A stretch of DNA of 46,370 nucleotides, taken from contig JAZRAA010000050.1 in the NCBI GenBank assembly GCA_045634325.1, forward strand, positions 1-46,370, written 5' to 3'. Position 1 is the first letter of the stretch; each line of letters opens with the position of its first letter. The notes beneath the pieces were generated by a model. That model saw only the letters and a program-made list of their open reading frames with translations, had not been told where the DNA came from and did no database searches. Positions 1-7,356 of this stretch are shown piece by piece. Made by a program: the position numbers and the translations under genes. Source of the stretch: URNF01 sp045634325. Lineage in GTDB: Bacteria; Bacillota; Clostridia; Oscillospirales; Acutalibacteraceae.

Positions 1-1155
1 CAGCGCGGTTGCCATGGTGAGAATGAGAATGGCAGGTACCATCGCCACAAAGCCTTTGGGGATACAGGACATTGCTTCTTTGAAAGAAACCAAACGACGT
101 GCGATGAGGTATATCACCCTCACCACCAACGCCACCAGTCCGCCCAGCGGCAAACCAACCGTCGCATCGGTGTTGCCGAACGCACCGATGAAATCGCCCG
201 CAAAGTCACCGCCGAAGAAGCCGCCGACATATATGAGCGCTACAACCGAAACGGCAATGAGCAACACAATCGGCAAAACCAAATCGACCACTTTGCCTTT
301 TTTGTTGCCCTCTTCTGCTGATTCGCCGCCGAGAACCTCACCGCCGAAGGTGAACAAATCACCGCTCAGAGCATTTTTCTCGTGCAGTTTCATCGGGCCG
401 AAATCGAATTTCATCAGTGCCAGTGCAATGATGAACACAAACGAAAGCAAGGAATAGAAATTATACGGAATGGCTTTGCAAAACAGTGCGAGACTGGAAA
501 TTTCCTCGCCGTTTGCACCAATCACGCCGGTGGTGTATTCCGACACCGCCGCCGCCCACGAAGAAATGGGCGCAATCATACAAATCGGCGCTGCCGTGGC
601 ATCGATAACGTAAGCGAGTTTCGCACGGGAAACTTTTTGCGCATCGGTCACGGGACGCATCACGCTACCCACCGTCAGACAGTTGAAATAGTCGTCAACG
701 AAAATGAGCACACCGAGCACAAAGGTGGCCAGAACAGCACCCACACGGCTTTTGATATGTACCTGTGCCCAACGGCCAAACGCCGCAGAGCCGCCCGCTT
801 TATTGATGAGCGCAACCATAATGCCCAGCAACACCAAGAACACGAAAATGCCCGCAGTGTCCGACACAGCGCCCATCAAGCCGTCCTGTACCAATGTGTC
901 AACCGTGCCTATCACATTGAAATTATTGTGGAACAGTGCACCCACCAACACACCGACAAACAGCGAACTGTAAACTTCTTTGGTGATCAGTGCCAACACA
1001 ATCGCAACCAGCGGCGGCACCAACGCCCAAAACGTACCGAAAAACGGGCTTGCCGCCACAGCGGCATCACCCTCGGCCAACACCGTCACGGTGAACATCA
1101 CCATGAGCAACAATGTCAAACCGAGTAATAACCATTTTTTACCTTGTTTTTTCAC
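1..1155 (-). CDS. Na+/H+ antiporter, NhaC family (3' end outside window)
   Basis: Reading leftward from a GTG at 1155, an open frame of 385 codons runs to the window edge, so the C-terminus is missing. A strong ribosome site (GGAGGG, read on the minus strand at about 1163-1168) precedes the GTG. The product is a polytopic membrane protein: a hydrophobic first segment (WLLLGLTLLLMVMFTVTV), then segments such as GTFWALVPPLVAIVLALI and IFVFLVLLGIMVALI, and the motif FVDDYFNCLTVGSVMRPVTD, characteristic of the NhaC/ArsB-like antiporter fold. A polar loop (about residues 265-295) separates the two halves. Members exchange Na+ for H+ (some malate/lactate) at the cytoplasmic membrane. It is divergent from the zinc operon with about 150 bp between them. 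The family call is firm; the substrate is not readable from sequence. Confidence 0.88.
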   Translation of the reverse strand, partial: MKKQGKKWLLLGLTLLLMVMFTVTVLAEGDAAVAASPFFGTFWALVPPLVAIVLALITKEVYSSLFVGVLVGALFHNNFNVIGTVDTLVQDGLMGAVSDTAGIFVFLVLLGIMVALINKAGGSAAFGRWAQVHIKSRVGAVLATFVLGVLIFVDDYFNCLTVGSVMRPVTDAQKVSRAKLAYVIDATAAPICMIAPISSWAAAVSEYTTGVIGANGEEISSLALFCKAIPYNFYSLLSFVFIIALALMKFDFGPMKLHEKNALSGDLFTFGGEVLGGESAEEGNKKGKVVDLVLPIVLLIAVSVVALIYVGGFFGGDFAGDFIGAFGNTDATVGLPLGGLVALVVRVIYLIARRLVSFKEAMSCIPKGFVAMVPAILILTMATAL

Positions 1156-1236
1156 AACGTATCCCTCCTTATACCAAAAATCATATCATACACACAAAAT
1201 TTGTCAATATTTTTCAATATTTTTTATGTTTAGTCG

Positions 1237-1265
1237 TTGCAAATGGGAAAGGTATATGCTACAAT
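1237..1265 (+). promoter_or_regulatory. Promoter of the zinc-uptake operon
   Basis: A -35 box TTGCAA (1237-1242) and a -10 box TACAAT (1260-1265) are separated by 17 bp and lie about 38 bp upstream of the regulator start codon. The Fur/Zur-type dyad starts 7 bp after the -10 box, so it covers the expected transcription start. Confidence 0.75.
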
Positions 1266-1272
1266 CTCAAAA

Positions 1273-1287
1273 TGAGACTCATTCTCA
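1273..1287. promoter_or_regulatory. Fur/Zur-type operator box
   Basis: TGAGACTCATTCTCA is a 7-1-7 inverted repeat (TGAGACT-C-ATTCTCA, six of seven positions symmetric) with the same layout as the Fur-family consensus TGATAATnATTATCA. Placed over the start of transcription and 15 bp before the regulator ATG, it would let the encoded repressor shut off its own operon when zinc is plentiful. The role is inferred from family behaviour and position. Confidence 0.7.
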
Positions 1288-1302
1288 ATTTGGAGGAAAC
1301 GT

Positions 1303-1710
1303 ATGACCTACCGCACTGCACAAAAAGCAAAATTAACGGAATTTTTAAAGCAACACGCCGACACGGCATACACCGTGGAGGAGTTGGCGGATGCTTTATC
1401 GGGCGAACACGCTCCCGGCAAAAGCACTGTATACAGATTGTTGCCGTCACTGGTAAAAGCGGGATTGGTCAAACGCTTTGTGCGGGATGGCAGTCGCACG
1501 GCTGTGTACCAAGCGGTTGGATGTTCGCATTGCGATGCCCATCTGCACATGAAATGTACCGACTGCGGTGTTTTGTTGCATTTGGATGACGATGCTTCCA
1601 CCGCCGTTTTGCAAAACGTGTTGCGGGACAGCCGCTTTGCCGTGGACGAAAAACAAACCGTTTTGTTCGGCAGATGCGAACATTGTCAAAAGGCGGAGGC
1701 GGGCAAATGA
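1303..1710 (+). CDS. zur: Fur-family regulator, probably the zinc repressor Zur
   Basis: A 135-residue protein, usual length for the Fur family. Residues 1-75 form the winged helix (YTVEELADAL, then KSTVYRLLPSLVKAGLVKRF). The C-terminal half carries the structural zinc site Cys85-x2-Cys88 and Cys125-x2-Cys128, plus H80 and H82 in DAHLHMKC. The start is ATG 1303, six bases after GGAGG. Its stop overlaps the ATG of znuA (ATGA), so the two are translationally coupled. Zur rather than Fur is inferred because it heads a ZnuABC operon and has its own box over the promoter. PerR or Mur specificity cannot be excluded from sequence alone. Confidence 0.88.
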   Translation: MTYRTAQKAKLTEFLKQHADTAYTVEELADALSGEHAPGKSTVYRLLPSLVKAGLVKRFVRDGSRTAVYQAVGCSHCDAHLHMKCTDCGVLLHLDDDASTAVLQNVLRDSRFAVDEKQTVLFGRCEHCQKAEAGK

Positions 1711-2609
1711 GAAAATGTATTCTTATCATTGCGGTGTTGTGTTTACTCTTTGCGCTTACCGCTTGCACCGCCACCCCCGCAAACGACCGCTTGCAAATCG
1801 TGTGCTCGGTGTTTCCGCAATATGACTTTTTGCGGGAAATCACCCGCGGTGCCAACGTCGAACTCACCCTTTTGTTGCGTGCGGGACAGGAAAGTCATCA
1901 CTATGACCCCTCGTCACAGGATATTGCCGCAGTGCACAACTGCGATATGTTCGTATACGTCGGCGGGGAATCGGACAGTTGGATTGACAAAACCTTGCAG
2001 TCGGTAGATACCGCCGAAAAAACCGTTTTGAAACTGGTGGATATGGTGGAGCCGCACGAAAACCACGACGGGCACGACCACGGGTATGACGAACACGTGT
2101 GGACCTCTCCCGCCAACGCAGTGCAAATTGTGCAAAAGCTTTTGGACAACCTGTGTGCGCTCGACCCCGTAAATACAGATACCTACCGTGCAAACGCGGC
2201 CGCTTACATCGCAAAGCTCACACAGCTTGACACCGATTTTCAAGCAGTGGTCAACACTGCCGCCCGCCGTACCATTGTGGTGGCAGACAGATTTCCGCTA
2301 TTGTATTTCTGTGAACGATATGGATTGACCTACCACGCCGCTTTTGCGGGGTGCGCCGCTGCTGTGGAACCCGCCAGCGCAGACGTGCAAGCACTCATTG
2401 ATACGGTCAACACCGAAAACATCCCGCTCATATTCCAAATGGAATTGTCGGCGGGTGGTGTGGCGAAAACCGTAGAGGAGCACACAGGTTGCAAGGTTGC
2501 GACCTTTTACGCTTGCCATAATCTGTCCAAACAAGATATGGAAAACGGAGAAACCTACCTTTCTCTGATGCAAAAAAATCTCATCACGTTGAAAGAGGCA
2601 CTAAACTGA
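1707..2609 (+). CDS. znuA: Zinc ABC transporter substrate-binding lipoprotein
   Basis: Periplasm-facing zinc receptor of 300 residues that hands metal to ZnuB/ZnuC. Start ATG 1707 is chosen because it gives a clean lipoprotein signal (MRKC, hydrophobic core, lipobox LTAC with Cys20) and overlaps the zur stop. Cluster A-1 metal-binding landmarks are visible: SHHYDPSS (H64/H65) and a His/Asp-rich loop at residues 117-130 (HENHDGHDHGYDEH), typical of zinc rather than manganese receptors, followed by VWTSP. The C-terminal half keeps the family pattern (VVADRFPLLYFCERYGL; IPLIFQMELS). The stop overlaps the znuC start. Zinc specificity is inferred from the His-rich loop and the upstream Zur. Confidence 0.92.
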   Translation: MRKCILIIAVLCLLFALTACTATPANDRLQIVCSVFPQYDFLREITRGANVELTLLLRAGQESHHYDPSSQDIAAVHNCDMFVYVGGESDSWIDKTLQSVDTAEKTVLKLVDMVEPHENHDGHDHGYDEHVWTSPANAVQIVQKLLDNLCALDPVNTDTYRANAAAYIAKLTQLDTDFQAVVNTAARRTIVVADRFPLLYFCERYGLTYHAAFAGCAAAVEPASADVQALIDTVNTENIPLIFQMELSAGGVAKTVEEHTGCKVATFYACHNLSKQDMENGETYLSLMQKNLITLKEALN

Positions 2610-3310
2610 TGCGTTTGATACATTGTGACCGCGTTTCGCTCGCATACGAGGGCAAAACGGTGGTCGAAAACTTACAATTGGATATACACGCCGGCGATTA
2701 TCTGTGTATCGTGGGGGAAAACGGTTCGGGAAAAAGCACGCTGATGCGTGCTTTGTTGGGACTAAAAAAACCCACGGCGGGTAAAATCATTTTTGAGAAC
2801 GGTGTCACCCCGCTAGATATCGGGTATATGCCGCAACAAACCGCCGTGCAAAGCGATTTTCCCGCCACCGTGAGGGAAGTGGTGTGTGCGGGATTGCGCA
2901 CCAAATGGTGGCGTCCGTTTTTGACGGCAACCGAAAAAGCACGCTTGCAACACGCTTTATCCTTGCTGGAAATCACCGACATCACCCACAAGGCGTTCTC
3001 GGAGTTATCCGGCGGACAACAACAACGTGTTTTGCTTGCACGAGCGGTATGCGCCGCCGAAAAACTGTTGCTGTTAGACGAGCCGACTGCGGGACTTGAC
3101 CCCACCATCACCGCACAACTGTATGCACTGGTAGAAAAACTGCATCAAAACGGTATGACGGTGATTATGGTTTCGCACGACATTCCCGCAAGCGTGCGGT
3201 ATGCCACCCATATTTTACATTTACAACAAGAACCGCTGTTTTTCGGTACTGTCGCCAACTATGCCGACAGTATTGCGGGAAAACAGTTTTTAGAAAGGGG
3301 GAACGTGTGA
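2609..3310 (+). CDS. znuC: Zinc ABC transporter ATP-binding protein
   Basis: ATPase subunit of the zinc importer, 233 residues. Walker A GENGSGKS (residues 36-43), a Q-loop region (IGYMPQQTAV), ABC signature LSGGQQQRV, Walker B LLLLDEPTAG and the switch His in VIMVSHD are all present, so it should be active. The start ATG shares a base with the znuA stop (TGATG), and its 3' end overlaps znuB. It acts on the cytoplasmic face with ZnuB. Confidence 0.93.
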   Translation: MRLIHCDRVSLAYEGKTVVENLQLDIHAGDYLCIVGENGSGKSTLMRALLGLKKPTAGKIIFENGVTPLDIGYMPQQTAVQSDFPATVREVVCAGLRTKWWRPFLTATEKARLQHALSLLEITDITHKAFSELSGGQQQRVLLARAVCAAEKLLLLDEPTAGLDPTITAQLYALVEKLHQNGMTVIMVSHDIPASVRYATHILHLQQEPLFFGTVANYADSIAGKQFLERGNV

Positions 3311-4134
3311 TGCAGGCCTTTTTCTCCTCCCTTTCCACCTTTTTTGCATTGCCGTTTGCACAACGTGCTCTGCTGGTAGGCAGTCTGGTTTCGCTGTGCG
3401 CCGCTTTGCTGGGTGTGACGCTTGTGTTAAAACGATATTCCCTCATCGGTGACGGCTTGTCCCACGTCGGATTTGCCGCACTTGCTGTGGGTGCTGCACT
3501 CGGCACGATGGAACTGCAATTATACATCGCCGTTCCCATTGTGGTACTCGCCGCATTTTTGCTGTTGCGGCTTAACGAAAGCACCCGCATCAAAGGGGAT
3601 GCCGCCATCGGCATTATCGCCACTTTGTCCCTCGCTGTCGGCTATATCGTGTTGTACCGCACCGGCACCAATGTGGATATTTCCAATTATATGTTCGGCA
3701 ATATGTTCACCATCAGCCGCGCGGATGCGTGGTTCAGCGTGGGAGTTGCCGCTGCGGTCATTCTCACCTATATCGTATGCTACCGCAAACTGTTTGCAGT
3801 GACCTTTGACGAAACCTTTGCCCGTGCTTGCGGTATGCGGGTGTCGCTGTATAACACCGTGATTGCCATTCTCACCGCTGTGACGGTGGTGCTGGGTATG
3901 CGCATGATGGGCACGTTGCTCATTTCCGCACTGATTATTTTCCCTGCGCTCACCGCTATGCGTGTGTGCAAGCAATTCCGCTCGGTCGTGCTCACCGCCG
4001 CCGCTGTTTCGCTGTGTTGCTTCTTTGTGGGCACGGTTTTGGCGCATTACCTCAATTTCCCCGCAGGGTCAACGGTAGTGGTGGTAAACGGTATCGCATT
4101 TATCCTGTTTTCGTTGGTAAAAGCTTGTAAATAA
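3307..4134 (+). CDS. znuB: Zinc ABC transporter permease
   Basis: Membrane subunit of the importer, about 275 residues with eight or nine hydrophobic segments (for example ALLVGSLVSLCAALLGVTLV and TLLISALIIFPALTAM). The motif GDGLSHVGFAALAVG near residue 50 is characteristic of the ABC-3 permease family. Two starts are possible, GTG 3307 or ATG 3310; both overlap the znuC stop, and a GGGGG ribosome site lies just upstream. Last gene of the operon; a strong hairpin follows at once. Confidence 0.92.
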   Translation: MMQAFFSSLSTFFALPFAQRALLVGSLVSLCAALLGVTLVLKRYSLIGDGLSHVGFAALAVGAALGTMELQLYIAVPIVVLAAFLLLRLNESTRIKGDAAIGIIATLSLAVGYIVLYRTGTNVDISNYMFGNMFTISRADAWFSVGVAAAVILTYIVCYRKLFAVTFDETFARACGMRVSLYNTVIAILTAVTVVLGMRMMGTLLISALIIFPALTAMRVCKQFRSVVLTAAAVSLCCFFVGTVLAHYLNFPAGSTVVVVNGIAFILFSLVKACK

Positions 4135-4140
4135 TAAAAA

Positions 4141-4170
4141 TCGTCTTGGAAGATTCACCTTCCAAGACGA
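4141..4170. terminator. Bidirectional terminator between znuB and the convergent gene
   Basis: A perfect 12-bp stem (4141-4152 with 4159-4170, loop ATTCAC), flanked by A5 on the left and T6 on the right, so it can end transcription from both sides. It sits 6 bp after the znuB stop and 10 bp after the convergent gene at 4181. Confidence 0.9.
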
Positions 4171-4180
4171 TTTTTTGGTT

Positions 4181-6400
4181 TTAAAACAATCCCGCAAGCG
4201 CGGTGAGTATCACGGTGAGCAAAATGAGCAGTAACGGTACTGCGCCCAGCGGTGCACCCGACACCATCACCATGAAACAGATGAGTGCGCCCAGCAACGC
4301 ACACAGGCCTTGGGTGAGCATGGCGGCAAACCCACGACGACGCAAGCGTTTGCAACCGGTCAGCAATGTGGCGATGTGAGCAATACCGTCGCCCACGGCG
4401 GCACCCGCCGAAAGACTTTCTCCCTCACCCGTCAAGCCGTCGTACATACGGCCCGCCGATGCGCTGAGTAAATCGAGATAAAAGTCATCCAAGCGGAAAC
4501 CCTCGCACAGACTTTTCTCGGTCACGTTGGGGTCGCAAGAACGCACCAAAAGCGATATTTTTGCATCCTGTAAGGTGTGTAATGCTTCTTCTACCGCTTG
4601 GTCAGTCACATAACTAATCACAAACATTGCGGAAAGTTCGCCCGCCACCGACAAATACACCAGTTCTCTGCCGTTTTTCTTGTATTTCGCTTCATAGTCG
4701 CCCGACGGTGTATCTACGCCGTGGTTTTCCAGTAATTTACGGTTGCCGACCAGTACGCGCTTACCACCTACCCAGCCGGAGAAACCCATATCCTGTTCGA
4801 AAACAAGGTTGTCCGCTTCTTGCAAAATTTCGGTTTTATATTCAATGATACGTAAAAACAGTCCCGCAAGCGGTCCTTGCGTTTGGATTGCCACCGCGGC
4901 GGCATCGGTGATAGCCTCATCGATGCGGGTCGCACCAAACGTGCGGATACCATGCAACATCACGCTGTCGTGCAAATACACGTCCGACACGTCCAACGCC
5001 ACACCGTGCACCTTGCCAAAGCGTTCCGCCGCCGCAAACCCGCACAGCATATTGCCGTGTCGCAGTTGATTGCGACATTCCCGCCACAGCGGCAGGTTGA
5101 GTCCCAACGACGTTGCGGGCAACAAGATGCAAAGCAACGTGCCGATGAACAACAGTGCGTTCCAGAAACTTGCGGTGACGACACCGCCGATACTGCCGCC
5201 CAGCACCGCTAACAGTGCGGCGGCGGGGATATAGCGTTTGATAACCGCATCGTAGCGGTCGTTGACGTAGGAATTGGCAAGAAAACTATCTAAAAACTTA
5301 ACTTTGCGGAAATAGACCACTCTCGGCACGCCTGCAACAACCGCTCTGCGACCGATTTCCACGGCGGCACGTTCTTCCTGTACCAGTGCGGCGGCGATTT
5401 TCTCGCCTTCTTTGCCCACCACGTCAAAGTTTTTACAAATACGGCATACACGCAACAAACGACCGAGTCCGCACAACAACAACACAACACCCGCTGCCGC
5501 AGTGAGCAACGGCGCTTCGCCCGTTTCCACAGCATCCAAACGGCACCACTGCAACAAGGTGTGCACCGTGGTGACACCCGCCACCAGCGTGGAAATGCTT
5601 TCGGCGTTGGGGTTACGTTTGACCAGTGCGGTAAATCCGTCCCGTATCATCGGGAACATGAGACCGATGATGCTACCGAATGCCAACATGTTGAACACCA
5701 AAAACAAAGATGGCGCAACGGTGGGAACACCATATACCAGCACTGTGCCCTCGCTGCACAACAACAAAATCACCGCTATGAGTGTCATCCATAAGCGGAA
5801 TTTCATGGAACGGCAACGGTGTTGCAGTTCTGCGGCAATATCTTCCGCTTGCGCTTGTTCGGTGAAATCACCGGTGAATTTTATTTTTTGCGGTTCGGTC
5901 GATTCTGTCGGTTCGACCGTTGTTTCGGTTTCGTCGGGCGCTTCGGTTTCGTCATAACGGAACGCCGTTTCCTCACGATTTTGCTGGATTTGAAAATCGC
6001 GGATTTTTTCACGACGGGTTTGTTCGAGTTGTTGCTCCCAAGTGATTTCGTCTTCCGTTTCCGCCGCCGTTTCAGGCTCTGCTTCCTCTTCGGGCGCAAA
6101 ATCTGCCATGGTCATCTGTCCGTCGAAATCGTCTTCGGGTTCTGTTTCCTGCTCGATATGTATCACCTGCGTGGGCTCGTCAAACGCACTGACCACAACA
6201 GGCTCGACTTCCAATGCGGGAATCACCATCGTATCCCCCGACACAGCGGGCGGCTCTTCCTCGACAACCGACTCTGCAGGCGAAATCGTTTCCTCCGTCT
6301 CCACTTCGGAGACGGGCGGTTGTGCTTCCTCCGTTGCGTTTTTCATCGGAACGGTGGCAAAATCCTGCAACAATTCATCTAAAATATCTTTCTCGTTCAT
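4181..6400 (-). CDS. P-type-ATPase-like membrane protein with degenerate catalytic motifs
   Basis: 739 residues, start ATG 6400 with AAAGGA eight bases upstream. Residues 1-185 are acidic, rich in Glu/Thr/Pro and probably disordered. From 185 on the layout follows a heavy-metal P-type ATPase: four membrane segments (about 204-313), a cytoplasmic part, two segments (390-435), a large cytoplasmic domain and two final segments (690-738). Domain relics are clear: GKRVLVGNRKLLENHGV (546-562) matches the nucleotide-domain pattern of CopA-like pumps and VGDGIAH (669-675) matches the GDGxND hinge. However, DKTGTLT is replaced by DVSDVYL (470-476), the membrane CPC by LPATS, and no TGES loop is visible. 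The frame is intact over its whole length, so it is probably a maintained pseudo-enzyme rather than a decaying gene. Function unknown. Confidence 0.8.
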   Translation of the reverse strand: MNEKDILDELLQDFATVPMKNATEEAQPPVSEVETEETISPAESVVEEEPPAVSGDTMVIPALEVEPVVVSAFDEPTQVIHIEQETEPEDDFDGQMTMADFAPEEEAEPETAAETEDEITWEQQLEQTRREKIRDFQIQQNREETAFRYDETEAPDETETTVEPTESTEPQKIKFTGDFTEQAQAEDIAAELQHRCRSMKFRLWMTLIAVILLLCSEGTVLVYGVPTVAPSLFLVFNMLAFGSIIGLMFPMIRDGFTALVKRNPNAESISTLVAGVTTVHTLLQWCRLDAVETGEAPLLTAAAGVVLLLCGLGRLLRVCRICKNFDVVGKEGEKIAAALVQEERAAVEIGRRAVVAGVPRVVYFRKVKFLDSFLANSYVNDRYDAVIKRYIPAAALLAVLGGSIGGVVTASFWNALLFIGTLLCILLPATSLGLNLPLWRECRNQLRHGNMLCGFAAAERFGKVHGVALDVSDVYLHDSVMLHGIRTFGATRIDEAITDAAAVAIQTQGPLAGLFLRIIEYKTEILQEADNLVFEQDMGFSGWVGGKRVLVGNRKLLENHGVDTPSGDYEAKYKKNGRELVYLSVAGELSAMFVISYVTDQAVEEALHTLQDAKISLLVRSCDPNVTEKSLCEGFRLDDFYLDLLSASAGRMYDGLTGEGESLSAGAAVGDGIAHIATLLTGCKRLRRRGFAAMLTQGLCALLGALICFMVMVSGAPLGAVPLLLILLTVILTALAGLF

Positions 6401-6430
6401 GGCAAAAATCCTTTCCGAGAGTTTATCTGC

Positions 6431-7201
6431 TTAGTTTTTGGCTTTGATACCCGCACGCTGACGTACCACCTCGTACAATGCGATACCGCACGCAACCGAT
6501 GCGTTGAGAGAATTGATGTTGCCTTGCATGGGCAACGATAAGATGCCGTCACACTGTTCACGCACCAAACGACTGATACCACGCCCTTCCGAACCGACCA
6601 CAATTGCAATCGGACCTGTCAGGTCGCCCGCACACCATTGTTCGCCGTTCATGTCGAGGCCGTATACCCACATCTGCCGTTTTTTCAGTTCCTTAATAGT
6701 TTCGGTCAGATTGGTCACCCGTGTCACCGGTATATATTCCACCGCACCCGCAGATGCTTTATACACCGTCGCTGTCAAACCAACCGCGCGGCGTTTGGGA
6801 ATAATTACACCGGTAGCGCCCGCCGCTTCGGCGGTGCGGATAACCGCACCAAGATTGTGCGGGTCTTCCAGTTCGTCGCAAATCACGAAAAACGGCGGTA
6901 CGCCTTTGTCGGCGGCGTTTTGGAACAAATCGTCCAGCGTGGCATATTCCTTGCAAGCGGCAAACGCCAAAATGCCTTGATGGTTTTGGGACAGCGTATC
7001 CATTTTGCGACTGTCCACTTCTTTCACGGGAATATCACGTTTGCGACATTGGGCAATCAAGGCGGGCAGGTTGCCGCCATGTTCCCCTTTCGACACCCAA
7101 ACCGTGTCAATCGCACGTCCCGATTTGAGCGCTTCGCTCACTGCGTTTCTACCCGCAATGACGTCTTCACGGGGTGTATTTTCAGATGCTTTATTGAGCA
7201 T
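6431..7201 (-). CDS. rlmB: TrmH/SpoU-family 23S rRNA 2'-O-methyltransferase (RlmB type)
   Basis: 256 residues. An N-terminal substrate-binding region (VIAGRNAVSEALKSGRAID) is followed by the SPOUT knot methyltransferase with its three motifs: motif 1 DPHNLGAVIRTAEAAGATGV, motif 2 IAIVVGSEGRGISRLV, motif 3 LPMQGNINSLNASVACGIAL. It would transfer a methyl from SAM to the ribose of a 23S rRNA guanosine (Gm2251 in E. coli). Start ATG 7201 follows the weak site GAGGA. It lies just upstream of the P-type-ATPase-like gene with 30 bp between them, so the two may share a transcript. Confidence 0.9.
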   Translation of the reverse strand: MLNKASENTPREDVIAGRNAVSEALKSGRAIDTVWVSKGEHGGNLPALIAQCRKRDIPVKEVDSRKMDTLSQNHQGILAFAACKEYATLDDLFQNAADKGVPPFFVICDELEDPHNLGAVIRTAEAAGATGVIIPKRRAVGLTATVYKASAGAVEYIPVTRVTNLTETIKELKKRQMWVYGLDMNGEQWCAGDLTGPIAIVVGSEGRGISRLVREQCDGILSLPMQGNINSLNASVACGIALYEVVRQRAGIKAKN

Positions 7202-7242
7202 ACAATCGTCCTCATTTACTAAAAAATACTATATATAGTGCT

Positions 7243-7271
7243 ATTATACCATATTATTCTACAAAATGGAA
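7243..7271 (-). promoter_or_regulatory. Promoter of rlmB
   Basis: On the minus strand, -10 TATAAT (plus coordinates 7243-7248) with a weak -35 TTCCAT (7266-7271) 17 bp upstream, about 42 bp before the rlmB start codon. Only the -10 box is a strong match. Confidence 0.55.
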
Positions 7272-7310
7272 TACCACAGGCGAATTTTTTGCGGTTTTTG
7301 ATAAAAAAGT

Positions 7311-7339
7311 ACCCGCATCGACTTTTCGTCGATGCGGGT
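7311..7339 (-). terminator. Terminator of the pgk-tpiA-gpmI operon
   Basis: A perfect 12-bp stem (7311-7322 with 7328-7339), loop TTTTC on the plus strand. Read leftward, it follows the gpmI stop by 17 bp and is followed by a T-run. Confidence 0.85.
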
Positions 7340-7356
7340 TCACTGTTTTTTAAAGA

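Noticed and set aside
1..1155. Plus-strand frames at 14-457 and 382-1128 as genes
   Set aside because: They lie opposite the NhaC-type antiporter, whose minus-strand translation is clearly a membrane transporter.
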